Notes under the pieces: model-generated
What the model saw: the letters and a program-made list of their open reading frames with translations, nothing else
Database searches by the model: none
Told to the model about the DNA's origin: nothing
Translations under genes and position numbers: made by a program
From: an uncultured Lachnospiraceae bacterium
Lineage (GTDB): Bacteria; Bacillota; Clostridia; Lachnospirales; Lachnospiraceae
NCBI GenBank assembly: GCA_910578845.1
Contig: CAJTSL010000044.1
Coordinates: 6,692-32,570, forward strand
Length of the DNA stretch: 25,879 nt
Direction: 5' to 3'
Shown here: one piece after another, positions 8,880 through 17,339 of the stretch
How positions within the stretch are numbered: the first letter of the stretch is position 1
How the letters are laid out: every line of letters starts with the position of its first letter

Positions 8880-10181
8880 TTAATTATATTTTCTAAACAC
8901 AGGCTTAATTACATTACCACTAATAAACTGCTCCACATTTCCATTAAGCGCTTCGCTGTATACTTTCATGGCTTTTCTCGCTGCATCCAGTGTCATTTCA
9001 ACTTCCCTATCTGTATGCTCATACGCAATACCTAAATAGGGCATTAAAACCCCCTCCTTTATCATCTCTTGACAGAACACTGTCCTGTATTCAAAGGATG
9101 GTTTTTTATCCTTGCCACATACTACAAAGTTCGGCGAGCAATCTGCTCCTTCTGTATAGAAATAATCCTGCATTGAATATTCTTTTGCAATTTCATTTAA
9201 GCCATTAACTATCTTTTTCCCTATTTCCCATATATGATTTGTTACGTTTAACTCTTTATATACCTTTATTGTCTCAACCAATGCACCTAAACTGCTCATT
9301 TCTGCACCATGCGTTGTAGAGATCAGAAAAACCCTTTCTTTTCCGGGGATCAATCCTCCTCTTTCCATAATCTCACGTTTACCGCCTAACGCCGCAACAG
9401 AAAAACCATTTGCCATACCTTTTCCAAATGTAACTAGGTCAGGCTCTACATCATAATACTTGCACGCACCTTGCAAATCCCACCGAAACCCAGTAATCAT
9501 CTCATCTAAAATATATACTACCCCATATTCTGTACAAAGCTTCTTTACTTCTTGCAGGAAATTCCCCTTTGGTTCTTCAGAATGGCAAGGTTCCATGATC
9601 AATGCTGCAATTTCACCTTTATACTGCTCGAATAAAGCTTTCACCGATTCAATATTATTAAAACTAAATTGTAATGTTAGATCCTGTATCTCCTGAGGAA
9701 TGCCAGCATTTACCACTGTACTCCCAATAAACCAATCATCGTATGAGAAGAAATCATGTTCTTTACAACGTGCAATATATTTTTTGCCCGTATATGCTCT
9801 TGCCAGTTTAGTTGCCGCAGATGTAACAGTGGAACCATTCTTGGCGAATTTCACCATATCAACCCATGGGAACAAGTTACACATTGCCTCAGCGGCTTCA
9901 ACCTCTATTTTAGATGCTTTTGTCGCTGTATTCCCATTATGTATCTGTCTAATTGCTGCATCAGAAATCCTGTCATAGTCATAACCAACTGTTACTGACC
10001 GGCAAGCCATACCATAATCAATATATTTATTTCCATCTACGTCCCATGTATAGACACCTTTACTTCTCTCAATGACTTTAGGGGCATTCCCTGGAAATAC
10101 CTCATCTGTCCTACTATACGTATGCGCACCTGCAGGGATTAAAAAATGCGCCTTTTTTCCATATTCATCATTTTTACTCAT
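8880..10181 (-). CDS. HemL-like class III aminotransferase (glutamate-1-semialdehyde aminotransferase family)
   Basis: The protein is about 433 residues. Features of PLP-dependent class III aminotransferases close to glutamate-1-semialdehyde 2,1-aminomutase are visible: GNKYIDYGMA, FAKNGSTVTSAATKLARAYTGKK, the YILDEMITGFR aspartate and the PLP lysine in VTFGKGMANG (about residue 254 from the chosen start). Its polysaccharide context, not haem synthesis, argues for a sugar aldehyde or keto substrate. It might substitute for a missing aminotransferase step in this locus. I prefer the ATG at 10181 because AGGAAGG lies about nine bases upstream and the conserved region begins shortly after; an ATG at 10202 is the alternative. 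About 680 bp separate it from the acetyl/formyltransferase gene, mostly a dead gene. Confidence 0.87.
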   Translation of the reverse strand: MSKNDEYGKKAHFLIPAGAHTYSRTDEVFPGNAPKVIERSKGVYTWDVDGNKYIDYGMACRSVTVGYDYDRISDAAIRQIHNGNTATKASKIEVEAAEAMCNLFPWVDMVKFAKNGSTVTSAATKLARAYTGKKYIARCKEHDFFSYDDWFIGSTVVNAGIPQEIQDLTLQFSFNNIESVKALFEQYKGEIAALIMEPCHSEEPKGNFLQEVKKLCTEYGVVYILDEMITGFRWDLQGACKYYDVEPDLVTFGKGMANGFSVAALGGKREIMERGGLIPGKERVFLISTTHGAEMSSLGALVETIKVYKELNVTNHIWEIGKKIVNGLNEIAKEYSMQDYFYTEGADCSPNFVVCGKDKKPSFEYRTVFCQEMIKEGVLMPYLGIAYEHTDREVEMTLDAARKAMKVYSEALNGNVEQFISGNVIKPVFRKYN

Positions 10182-10202
10182 GATCCTTTTCCTTCCTTTC
10201 AT

Positions 10203-10399
10203 TTTATAGCAGTTTTATGTTTTTAAATATAATTAACTTGATTAAATTTATTTCCCATTTTTATATTTTCCCACGTTTCTATAGATAATTCAACTATTTT
10301 TATTTACAATTTATTATAAACAATATGAATGCCTACGTCTGTTTTATCCAAAACGGTTAATGACATTCCAATATCATCAGATTTTTTGTATTACATTTT
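10203..10399. other. Non-coding stretch with a small leftover reading frame
   Basis: This AT-rich spacer lies between the dead DUF4910 gene and the HemL-like gene. On the minus strand, 10304-10381 stays open for 25 codons (SDDIGMSLTVLDKTDVGIHI and so on) without a start or ribosome site. It may be the tail of another lost gene, which I cannot identify. No convincing terminator or promoter was found, although a TATAAT-like hexamer occurs near 10313. Confidence 0.4.
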
Positions 10400-10875
10400 T
10401 TAAGGAATAATAACATTATCCCCTACACACGATAGGCTAATCCCAGTTATCATATGCTTTTCCAAATACTCTAGATTGTGGCTTAATTATGTAATAGGTC
10501 CCATAACCAAAACAAAGCGATAAGTATATTTTCTCTGCTCCATTGAACTGACAAAATGAATTATTTCTGCTTATAGAGGTGGTTCAGAACATTCATTATT
10601 GGCCATCGACGGATGACATATATGATGACATATATTTAAGTAGAGAAAAAATTCTTTATCGCTTTTTCAGGCAATATAACTTCTCCATAAGTAAGATTTC
10701 CCTTAATCAAAGCGCTATCAATATACATACGATATTTGCCCGGCCTTATGGATTTTTTGGTTCTTATTCAGCTCATCAAGATTGGCCCAAACATTAGTCT
10801 GTATTGAGCATCCCATTCCTTAGTAATTATCCCATCAGAAACACTTGTGATTGATGGCGCATTGTAGATGTGCAT
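10400..10875 (-). pseudogene. Degenerate DUF4910 aminopeptidase-like gene
   Basis: Translating the minus strand in shifting frames recovers successive pieces of the DUF4910 (M28-like zinc aminopeptidase) family, in the right order. They are PSITSVSDGIITKEWDAQ (compare PSGT..DW..PKEW), YRMYIDSALIKGNLTYGEV, ICHPSMANNE (the metal-binding CHPSxAND motif), KYTYRFVLV and GISLSCVGDN. At least three frameshifts or stops break it, for example a TGA near 10770, a TAA near 10635 and frame changes around 10470. About half of the usual length of roughly 430 residues is missing, including the segment between KEWDAQ and YRMYIDS. The gene is certainly inactive. DUF4910 genes are frequent in nonulosonate and polysaccharide loci, so this is a relic of an older version of the pathway. 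The nucleotides are AT-rich like the neighbours. Confidence 0.8.
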
Positions 10876-10886
10876 ATACAAAATGC

Positions 10887-11966
10887 CTACTCGTTTTTCT
10901 TTTTGTTCACTGCCGTATATGCTTGTAAAAACTCTGCTATATTATCAGACCAATCAAACTGTATTTTGGCTCGTAAAATTTCCAAATCGCGTACAGAATG
11001 ATAACTCCCTTTCCCCTGTTGCTCTTTCAAAACAAACTTTCCACCTATGATATCTTCCCAATTTTCTTTGAATAGTTCAACTATTGTTTGGTTCAATTTA
11101 TTATAAGTAGTCGTAAAAGTCTCATTTTCAATGTCAAAATAACATTCCTTTTGAACAAGAATCCTTCCTTTATCCAATCCGGAATTTATTTGATGAATTG
11201 TAACTCCTTTAGGTGTATTTTCAATAAAGCTCCAAATATTCGGACTAGAACCACGATTCCATGGCAAATAAGAAATATGCAGATTAAATATGTTACCTTT
11301 CATACAATCTATTACTTCACTACTGATAATGTGATTATAGTTATAACATATAATAATATCAGGCGACAATTCTTTTATCAATGAGGCATCTAACCTCTCA
11401 CTAAATAAATTAACAGTGCACCTGTCCTTCAACCAGAAATACAATTCCAAAGCGTTACGATTATTGGTTAGGAATAATACCCCCCCCCGGAAATTTTCCA
11501 CATCAAAACTGTTTGGCACCTCTGCATTTATAAGATCCAGTTCAAATAATGAAAACCGCTCTGTATACCCTACATCCAAGAATACTTGTCGTGAAGCAAT
11601 ATTATCTGGTTTGACTTTAGCCACCAGTTTTTTTACGCTTGGAAAATCTATTTGAACCTGTTTACATAGTAATCTCAAAAGATTTTTGCCGTGACCCATG
11701 CCCCGTTTCGATGCACATATACTATATGATATTTCTGCTGTTTCACCATGAACATCCAAACGGATTTGTCCTATTTCTTGATTATCATACAAATAAATAT
11801 ATTGCAATCTATCCGCTCTGGTCAATGACATTTCAAACCATTTTCTATGTTCATCATATGAAATTTGTTCTGTTGAAAAAGAATTCTTCCGAACTAATGA
11901 TTCATTTGCCCATTCAAATAATAAATCAACATCGTTTTTTGTTGCATATCTCAAATGACCATTCAT
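10887..11966 (-). CDS. PseH-like acetyltransferase fused to a formyltransferase, G9 tract at the junction
   Basis: Residues 1-148 are a GNAT domain of the PseH type (LRYATKNDVDLLFEWANESLVRKNSF; EISYSICASKRGMGHGKNLL; NIASRQVFLDVGY). PseH acetylates the 4-amino group of the pseudaminic acid precursor. Residues 165-359 are a methionyl-tRNA-formyltransferase-like domain with FNLHISYLPWNRGSSPN and GLDKGRIL, which contains the expected catalytic N228, H230 and D265. Such domains use 10-formyltetrahydrofolate to N-formylate amino sugars. Nine G encode R160-G-G-V163 in the linker. One G fewer gives a stop four codons after the Gly pair, and one more gives a stop about seven codons later, so slippage would leave the acetyltransferase intact and remove the formyltransferase. 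It is in frame here. The start is supported by GGAGAAG before the ATG. It follows pseI and probably supplies the PseH step. Confidence 0.86.
   Translation of the reverse strand: MNGHLRYATKNDVDLLFEWANESLVRKNSFSTEQISYDEHRKWFEMSLTRADRLQYIYLYDNQEIGQIRLDVHGETAEISYSICASKRGMGHGKNLLRLLCKQVQIDFPSVKKLVAKVKPDNIASRQVFLDVGYTERFSLFELDLINAEVPNSFDVENFRGGVLFLTNNRNALELYFWLKDRCTVNLFSERLDASLIKELSPDIIICYNYNHIISSEVIDCMKGNIFNLHISYLPWNRGSSPNIWSFIENTPKGVTIHQINSGLDKGRILVQKECYFDIENETFTTTYNKLNQTIVELFKENWEDIIGGKFVLKEQQGKGSYHSVRDLEILRAKIQFDWSDNIAEFLQAYTAVNKKKNE
11480..11488 (-). repeat. Poly-G tract (G9) between acetyltransferase and formyltransferase domains
   Basis: Nine G on the coding strand are read CGG GGG GGG GTA (R160-G-G-V163), exactly in the linker. 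Eight G ends translation at TAA after GGYYS, and ten G ends after GGGIIPNQ. It is a candidate domain-level phase switch. Confidence 0.85.
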
Positions 11967-12010
11967 GATGCTTCTCCGTTTCTCTCAATTTCCTTTAGGT
12001 TCTAATATCC

Positions 12011-13054
12011 TTATTTGTTCCCAATCATGTCAAAACTGATAGGTGTCCCACGGACAATATCTCTTAATGCCATCTGTCCTAAAATCTCAGGATAAAATTT
12101 AGGTTTTAGCCCATAACCCGGACGGATAATACGAACATTTTCTTCTGTCAAAATTTCTCCCTGTTTAATATCCTTCACACAGAAAATGGAACGCCTGAAT
12201 ACTATATTAGACTTTTCTTGGGTCGTAACGCCATATGTCACTCTGCCAATGGCTCGTTCCGCTTGCCTGATATCCATCACCATCTGCTTGAATTCTGATG
12301 GATTCATCGAAAACGAAGAATCTGGATTCTCTATCGCCCTGTCAATACAAAAATGTTTCTCTATAATTTTAGCGCCCATTGCAACTGCTGTTACAGCGCC
12401 TACCGAACCCATAGAATGATCAGAAAGGCCAACTATTACTGAAAAAGTTTCCGCCATGTTTTGCATGGTCCTTAGATTCATCTCGTCAGTTATGGCAGGA
12501 TAGGCACTGGCACAGCGCAATAAAGCAATTTGTTCGTTGCCTTGACTACGTATAGCCTGCACCGCCTCATCAATTTCCGATAAATCTGACATACCCGTAG
12601 ACATAATAATAGGCTTTCCTTTAGAAGCAATATATTGAATTAAAGGAATATCAACTAACTCAAACGAAGCTATTTTATAAAACTCAATGCCTATGCCCTC
12701 TAGAAAGTCAACTGCCGTTCTATCAAAAGGTGTAGACAGGAAATCAATCCCGGCTTTTTCTGCTTCCAGTTTCAGCTCCTCTTGCCACTCCCAAGGAGTA
12801 TATGCCCTTTTATAAAGATGATATAAGTTCTCGCCTGCCCACGTCCCATCATCAATTCGAAAATAGTTATTATTACAATCAATTGTCAATGTATCTGGAG
12901 TATACGTTTGAATTTTTATGCAATCTGCCCCAGCATCTCTTGCAGCCCAGATTATTTCTTTTGCTCTTTCAAGGCTACCTGCATGATTAGCTGACATCTC
13001 TGCAATAATATACACATTTCTATCTGCTTTCAATTCATTAATGTCAAAATGCAT
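12011..13054 (-). CDS. pseI: Pseudaminic acid synthase PseI
   Basis: This NeuB-family enzyme condenses 2,4-diacetamido-2,4,6-trideoxy-L-altrose with phosphoenolpyruvate to give pseudaminic acid. Visible motifs are VYIIAEMSANHAGS, CIKIQTYTPDT, FLSTPFDRTAVDFLE, YKIASFELVD, VGLSDHSMGS and EKHFCIDRAIENPDSSFSM, followed by a C-terminal SAF domain (RRSIFCVKDIKQGEILTEENV). The AEMSANH opening and PDSSFS segment match PseI rather than NeuB or LegI, and the flanking pseB, pseF and pseG genes agree. The ATG at 13054 is chosen because AAAGGAAG lies eight bases before it; a GTG at 13063 would add three residues. It follows pseG by 15 bp. Confidence 0.92.
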   Translation of the reverse strand: MHFDINELKADRNVYIIAEMSANHAGSLERAKEIIWAARDAGADCIKIQTYTPDTLTIDCNNNYFRIDDGTWAGENLYHLYKRAYTPWEWQEELKLEAEKAGIDFLSTPFDRTAVDFLEGIGIEFYKIASFELVDIPLIQYIASKGKPIIMSTGMSDLSEIDEAVQAIRSQGNEQIALLRCASAYPAITDEMNLRTMQNMAETFSVIVGLSDHSMGSVGAVTAVAMGAKIIEKHFCIDRAIENPDSSFSMNPSEFKQMVMDIRQAERAIGRVTYGVTTQEKSNIVFRRSIFCVKDIKQGEILTEENVRIIRPGYGLKPKFYPEILGQMALRDIVRGTPISFDMIGNK

Positions 13055-13069
13055 TAGGCACACTTCCTT

Positions 13070-14113
13070 TCATTCGCAAACCCGCTCTTCCATCTCACAT
13101 AGCTTTTGGGCTATTCTCTCTGCTCCCTTGCCGTCAATCAATTGTCTTTCCTTATTGCTGTAATACATTCGCTTTTCTTTATTTCGTGTTAAGAATAACA
13201 CGTTCTGGGCTACATTGCCAAATAAATTATCTCTCTCCTGCAAATAATTTCCACCGTAACAGACCAATCCTCTTTGCACAAAACTTTCTACAATCCGTTC
13301 TTGATTATCTACAAATGAAAAGCAAATAATAGGAACTCCAACTGCGCATAGCTCATACATTGTAGAACCACCAGCAGTAATTGCAATATCACATTTTTGC
13401 ATTAGCTCTGCCATATTATCAACATTCTGATGAATATGGACATTGGGATTTATTTCCGCTAGCTGCTGTAGCATTGACAAATATTCATCAAACACCCCAC
13501 TTACAATGTGATAATGACAATTTCTCATCTCCTCCTGTAGTAAAAGCTCTTTCAATATTTTCCCCGTAATATTATGGTGATTACTGCCACCCGTCGTAAT
13601 CAGTACATTCTGCACTTGATTATTCACTGTATATGTCACATCTTCAAACTGCTCTCTTAAGGGCGCATATGATACGCCAAGCAGAAGCTTTAAATCCGTT
13701 TCTTCCGCATGTTCTCCATATGGTAACATATCACCATATATATTATAATTAATCAACAGATCCACCGGATAAGGGAACAGATATTTATCATCAATATAAA
13801 CCGTCTTCGTATATTCCCGTAACTTCTCTAAATAACTCGTAGTAACATAATAACTGTCAATTATAAGAATCTCTGGCTTTTCTTCCGAAAGCAATGCTTG
13901 CAATATATTCAATTCACTATCCAATTCATTATATTTAGAATGCAAAATTCTATATTGTTGCTTTCTGCTCTCTAAAAAATCTGATATATTCTCGTCTGCT
14001 AAGACAAAACATACGTCTCTATTACATTTTTCTAATGCAATTGCTATAGATAAACATCTCATTATATGTCCCATACCAATTTGATTATTGGCATCAGCGC
14101 GTACCCAAATCAT
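13070..14113 (-). CDS. pseG: UDP-2,4-diacetamido-2,4,6-trideoxy-beta-L-altropyranose hydrolase PseG
   Basis: PseG removes UDP from the last nucleotide-linked intermediate of pseudaminic acid synthesis. The 347-residue protein begins with WVRADANNQIGMGHIMRCLSIA, whose GMGH histidine (H16) is the position of the catalytic base in PseG. It has a GT-B-like layout with a C-terminal UDP-binding half: LITTGGSNHHNITGKIL, then CDIAITAGGSTMYELCAVGVPIICFS. It has full family length. It lies between pseF and pseI, the expected neighbours. The ribosome site before the ATG is weak (TTAGAGAT), consistent with readthrough or coupled translation from the gene upstream. Confidence 0.93.
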   Translation of the reverse strand: MIWVRADANNQIGMGHIMRCLSIAIALEKCNRDVCFVLADENISDFLESRKQQYRILHSKYNELDSELNILQALLSEEKPEILIIDSYYVTTSYLEKLREYTKTVYIDDKYLFPYPVDLLINYNIYGDMLPYGEHAEETDLKLLLGVSYAPLREQFEDVTYTVNNQVQNVLITTGGSNHHNITGKILKELLLQEEMRNCHYHIVSGVFDEYLSMLQQLAEINPNVHIHQNVDNMAELMQKCDIAITAGGSTMYELCAVGVPIICFSFVDNQERIVESFVQRGLVCYGGNYLQERDNLFGNVAQNVLFLTRNKEKRMYYSNKERQLIDGKGAERIAQKLCEMEERVCE

Positions 14114-14159
14114 ATCTCTAACCAGTCCGTCTCTACTCTATCCTGTTATTTTCTGTCCT

Positions 14160-14852
14160 CTATAAATAATTATTCAATATTTTATACTTTATCTCAGCAA
14201 TTTCCCAGTCTTCTTGGTTATCAATGTCCTGCACTTCTAACCTTGATAATTCTAACGGAATAGTGTTATTCATAATCAGACTATCCTGGCTTAAAAACTG
14301 ATCAGTACGCAAGCAGTAAAACTGACCTGCATCATGATATAGAGGAGGAATATCCTGTGAACGTGAAAGCATATACTCCGGCCATTTATATCGTAAATGT
14401 GCCTCCTCAATAATAAAGCTTCTTAGCGGTGAAAAATCAAATTTAACGATTGGCACTACGCTATCAGCGTTTTTTTCCATTAACATTTTCACGGCCAACT
14501 TCAATTTATCAGGTGCCAAAAAAGGAGCCGTTGGATAAATACAACATGCAATATCAAATTTTTCTCCCTCTTGTTCATATCTAAACAATACTTCTCTTAA
14601 AACATCTTTGGTTACGGCATAATCATTTGATGTTGCCTCACTTCTTAAGAAAGGAACCTCTGCTCCATACGCTTTTGCTATTTCTGCAATTCTATTATCA
14701 TTCGTAGACACCATAACTGTATCGAAAATCTCCGAATTAAGCGCTGCTTGTATTGAATAGGAAATAATCGGCTTTCCGCAAAATTCCTTTATATTCTTAT
14801 GTGGGATTCTCTTGCTCCCGCCTCGAGCAGTAATAATCGCTATTTTTCTCAT
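14160..14852 (-). CDS. pseF: Pseudaminic acid cytidylyltransferase PseF
   Basis: PseF activates pseudaminic acid as CMP-Pse. The 230-residue protein opens with ITARGGSKRIPHKNIKEFCGKPII, the CTP-binding loop of CMP-nonulosonate synthetases, followed by VSTNDNRIAEIAKAYGAEVPFLR, IYPTAPFL and a YHDAGQFYCLRTDQFL segment that is characteristic of PseF. It begins 8 bp after the pseB stop with TAGGAACGG in front, and is the third gene from the internal promoter. Confidence 0.93.
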   Translation of the reverse strand: MRKIAIITARGGSKRIPHKNIKEFCGKPIISYSIQAALNSEIFDTVMVSTNDNRIAEIAKAYGAEVPFLRSEATSNDYAVTKDVLREVLFRYEQEGEKFDIACCIYPTAPFLAPDKLKLAVKMLMEKNADSVVPIVKFDFSPLRSFIIEEAHLRYKWPEYMLSRSQDIPPLYHDAGQFYCLRTDQFLSQDSLIMNNTIPLELSRLEVQDIDNQEDWEIAEIKYKILNNYL

Positions 14853-14860
14853 ATCCGTTC

Positions 14861-15865
14861 CTATTCACCTATCCCAATTTCCAGTAAACGTTCTCTAATC
14901 TGCTTCACTGAAAGCCACTCTGTATTACTGTCTGAACTATATGCAAACCCATCTTTCACCTTACATCCAGTTTCATTGATCCGTTGTTTTTGATTCCATA
15001 CAGTTTGTGGATAAACTATAAAATACTTATCATATTCATAAGTAGTTGCTGAATCTTCTGTCGTTATCATAATTTCATGTAATTTTTCACCTGGCCGGAT
15101 GCCAATTTCAGGCATCTGGCAGCCTGGGCACATAGCCTCCGCTAAATCCGTTACTTTAAAAGACGGAATTTTACTAATAAAGGTCTCACCGCCACTTGCT
15201 TCTTCCAAAGCCTTAATGACAAGCTCTACTCCTTGCCGTAAGCTAATCCAAAATCGCGTCATACGATAATCTGTAATTGGGAGTTCCTCCCCACCATTTT
15301 TTATAATATTCTGAAAAACCGGAATGATAGAACCTCTGCTTCCAGCTACATTTCCATATCGAACAATTGAAAAATTAATATCTTTCTTACCTGCATATGC
15401 ATTTGCTGCAATAAAAAGCTTGTCTGAGACCAATTTAGTGCCACCATATAGATTAACTGGATTAACAGCCTTATCCGTTGAAAGCGCAACAACTTTTTTA
15501 ACACATCCGGAATCCAATGACGCATTGATTACATTTTGCGCTCCATGAATGTTTGTTTTAATAGCTTCATCTGGATTGTATTCGCATGCAGGCACTTGTT
15601 TCAATGCGGCAGCATGAATAACATAATCCACATCCTTGATCGCACGTCTTAATCTGGCCTCATCACGGACATCTCCGATAAAATAGCGAATCTTTCTTTC
15701 TTTATCTAATTCCATAAATTCATTCTGCATTACAAACTGTTTATATTCATCACGGGAATAAATAATAATTTTTTTTGGTTTATAATTCATTAACACATAT
15801 TCTGTAAAGCATTTACCAAATGAACCCGTTCCTCCTGTAATTAAAATTGTCTTATTATCTAACAT
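14861..15865 (-). CDS. pseB: UDP-GlcNAc 4,6-dehydratase (5-inverting) PseB
   Basis: This short-chain dehydrogenase/reductase family enzyme performs the first step of pseudaminic acid synthesis: conversion of UDP-GlcNAc to the 4-keto-6-deoxy-L-arabino sugar. The sequence shows the NAD(P)-binding ITGGTGSFGKCF (residues 9-20), GDVRDEARL, AAALKQVPACEYNP, the catalytic STDKAVNP (D131, K132) and YGGTK (Y140, K144), and MTRFWISLRQGVEL. The D-K pair in STDKAV and the MTRFW motif are typical of PseB. An AAGGAGT lies before the ATG. It is followed directly by pseF, so the usual pseC is not between them. Confidence 0.93.
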   Translation of the reverse strand: MLDNKTILITGGTGSFGKCFTEYVLMNYKPKKIIIYSRDEYKQFVMQNEFMELDKERKIRYFIGDVRDEARLRRAIKDVDYVIHAAALKQVPACEYNPDEAIKTNIHGAQNVINASLDSGCVKKVVALSTDKAVNPVNLYGGTKLVSDKLFIAANAYAGKKDINFSIVRYGNVAGSRGSIIPVFQNIIKNGGEELPITDYRMTRFWISLRQGVELVIKALEEASGGETFISKIPSFKVTDLAEAMCPGCQMPEIGIRPGEKLHEIMITTEDSATTYEYDKYFIVYPQTVWNQKQRINETGCKVKDGFAYSSDSNTEWLSVKQIRERLLEIGIGE

Positions 15866-15887
15866 GTTAATAACTCCTTCCGTATCC

Positions 15888-17339
15888 TCAGCTCTTTTTA
15901 TAAAGCAGGAATTTATTCAACTTTTTATTTAATTTGCATACTACAATTTTTATCCAATCATAGAACGATATATCCATCTCTTTCATAACTGCCCAATATT
16001 TTGCCGCCAATTTTCTTTTTCCCGAAACCATCCCTTTAAACGCCCTTAGCGTAAAGTAAATAGCAACATCAGATCCTTCATTCGATTGAAGAGCTAACCT
16101 ATATCCATAATCATCAATCTTTTGTCCCTTACCAAAGGAATCTAAAATAATCTTGGCATAAGTTTTCGTAGGATGATATGCAGCTTTGTTGTCTTCCGTC
16201 CAATTGAATTGCTCTTCTAGAATCCTTTCAGTACTCTTTAAAGATCTCGGCACAATTTTAGCTGAAACAACTTCTTCGAATACTCCGGTATCATTAACAT
16301 CTAATTTAACAGTAGAATCATAAATGCAAAATCCTGGTTCATATGCCTTTTCCGGTATGGATGAATCATAAAGCTGAACTGTGGGAATATTATATATATA
16401 TGCCTCTAATCCTGACGTAGATCCATAATGAACCAATGTATCTACATATGGCAAGATTCTTCCAAGCAAAACGCTTTCCCTAAGCAGTATAATATTATTA
16501 TACTTTTCAAGCTCTTGATAACATTGATATTTTTTTCCTTCAAGAAAATCTTGCAACTCTACCGGATGCAGTTTTACTAATATACCTATATCAGGATGAC
16601 ACTGGGCAAGTTCTATAACACAATTCAGATACTTTTCCCTATACTGTCTATGTTTCTGGCGTAGCGCGTCCCATGCTTTTACTTCTTGTGCATATTCCTC
16701 TTCTTTGCCTTTTACACCATAATATTTATAATCACACATACTTATCAAATCTGTATGCGTATATTCAGCACGCGGGAATCCTGTCAGAACAAGTATTCTT
16801 TTATTATAATTATCCTTCCATTTTTGCAGTCCGACGGGTAGCTTTTTCCCTTTAAAAAAACTTTCAACATTATCTTTATCATAATATACATAGCCAACTG
16901 TCTGAGATCTAGATTCATCAGAAATCTTATTATTGGCTTTTAAGATTTTAACAAAACATTCTCTTGTTTTTTCACCCCAAAACAAATATTTATCAACTAA
17001 ATAGGGGGAATATTCCTGCGTTCCTACATTAATCTGAACTTTTTCTTCTGAAAGTTCTTGATAATATCCTTCTGTTAATAACGATAAAACAGCACAGCCA
17101 GTTACCCTCTTCACAATTGTTAATTGTGTTGATGCATATTTATCTCTAGGGGGTATCGTTAGTATGATATCCGGCTTATGTATTAGTGAGAATATAATTC
17201 CTTTAGAGAACTCCTGAATAGAGATCTTGACATTAGGTCTTAATTTCCTAATCTCGTCAGCTATCATCAGGCAGCTATCAAGTTCTCTTTCCGGGACATG
17301 ATAAAAAATACATATCTTATAACAACTTTCCTTTTGCAT
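15888..17339 (-). CDS. Surface carbohydrate biosynthesis protein, probable glycosyltransferase
   Basis: This 483-residue protein matches the 'surface carbohydrate biosynthesis protein' family, often next to CMP-nonulosonate genes. Seen are ILTIPPRDKYASTQLTIVKRVTG near residue 60, LVDKYLFWGEKTRECF near 113, ILVKLHPVELQDF near 245 and HYGSTSGLEAYIYNIPTVQL near 312. The last two are GT-B/CDP-glycerol-phosphotransferase-like nucleotide-binding features. I infer it transfers pseudaminic acid (or the second acid) from its CMP form onto the glycan. It is the first gene after an internal promoter at 17401-17429, with GAGGAGAAA before its ATG. It contains a short TA repeat (near 16390-16400) that probably has no meaning. 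Confidence 0.72.
   Translation of the reverse strand: MQKESCYKICIFYHVPERELDSCLMIADEIRKLRPNVKISIQEFSKGIIFSLIHKPDIILTIPPRDKYASTQLTIVKRVTGCAVLSLLTEGYYQELSEEKVQINVGTQEYSPYLVDKYLFWGEKTRECFVKILKANNKISDESRSQTVGYVYYDKDNVESFFKGKKLPVGLQKWKDNYNKRILVLTGFPRAEYTHTDLISMCDYKYYGVKGKEEEYAQEVKAWDALRQKHRQYREKYLNCVIELAQCHPDIGILVKLHPVELQDFLEGKKYQCYQELEKYNNIILLRESVLLGRILPYVDTLVHYGSTSGLEAYIYNIPTVQLYDSSIPEKAYEPGFCIYDSTVKLDVNDTGVFEEVVSAKIVPRSLKSTERILEEQFNWTEDNKAAYHPTKTYAKIILDSFGKGQKIDDYGYRLALQSNEGSDVAIYFTLRAFKGMVSGKRKLAAKYWAVMKEMDISFYDWIKIVVCKLNKKLNKFLLYKKS

Noticed and set aside
10304..10381. Possible small gene of 25 codons between the dead gene and the HemL-like gene
   Set aside because: No start codon, no ribosome site and no recognisable family; kept only as a note on the spacer.
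10579..10797. Plus-strand 72-codon frame in the large gap
   Set aside because: It lies opposite recognisable DUF4910 fragments on the minus strand and has no ribosome site or known motif.
16390..16402. TA dinucleotide repeat in the surface-carbohydrate gene
   Set aside because: Short, in an AT-rich Tyr-Ile-Tyr-Asn stretch, without frame disruption; no reason to call it a switch.
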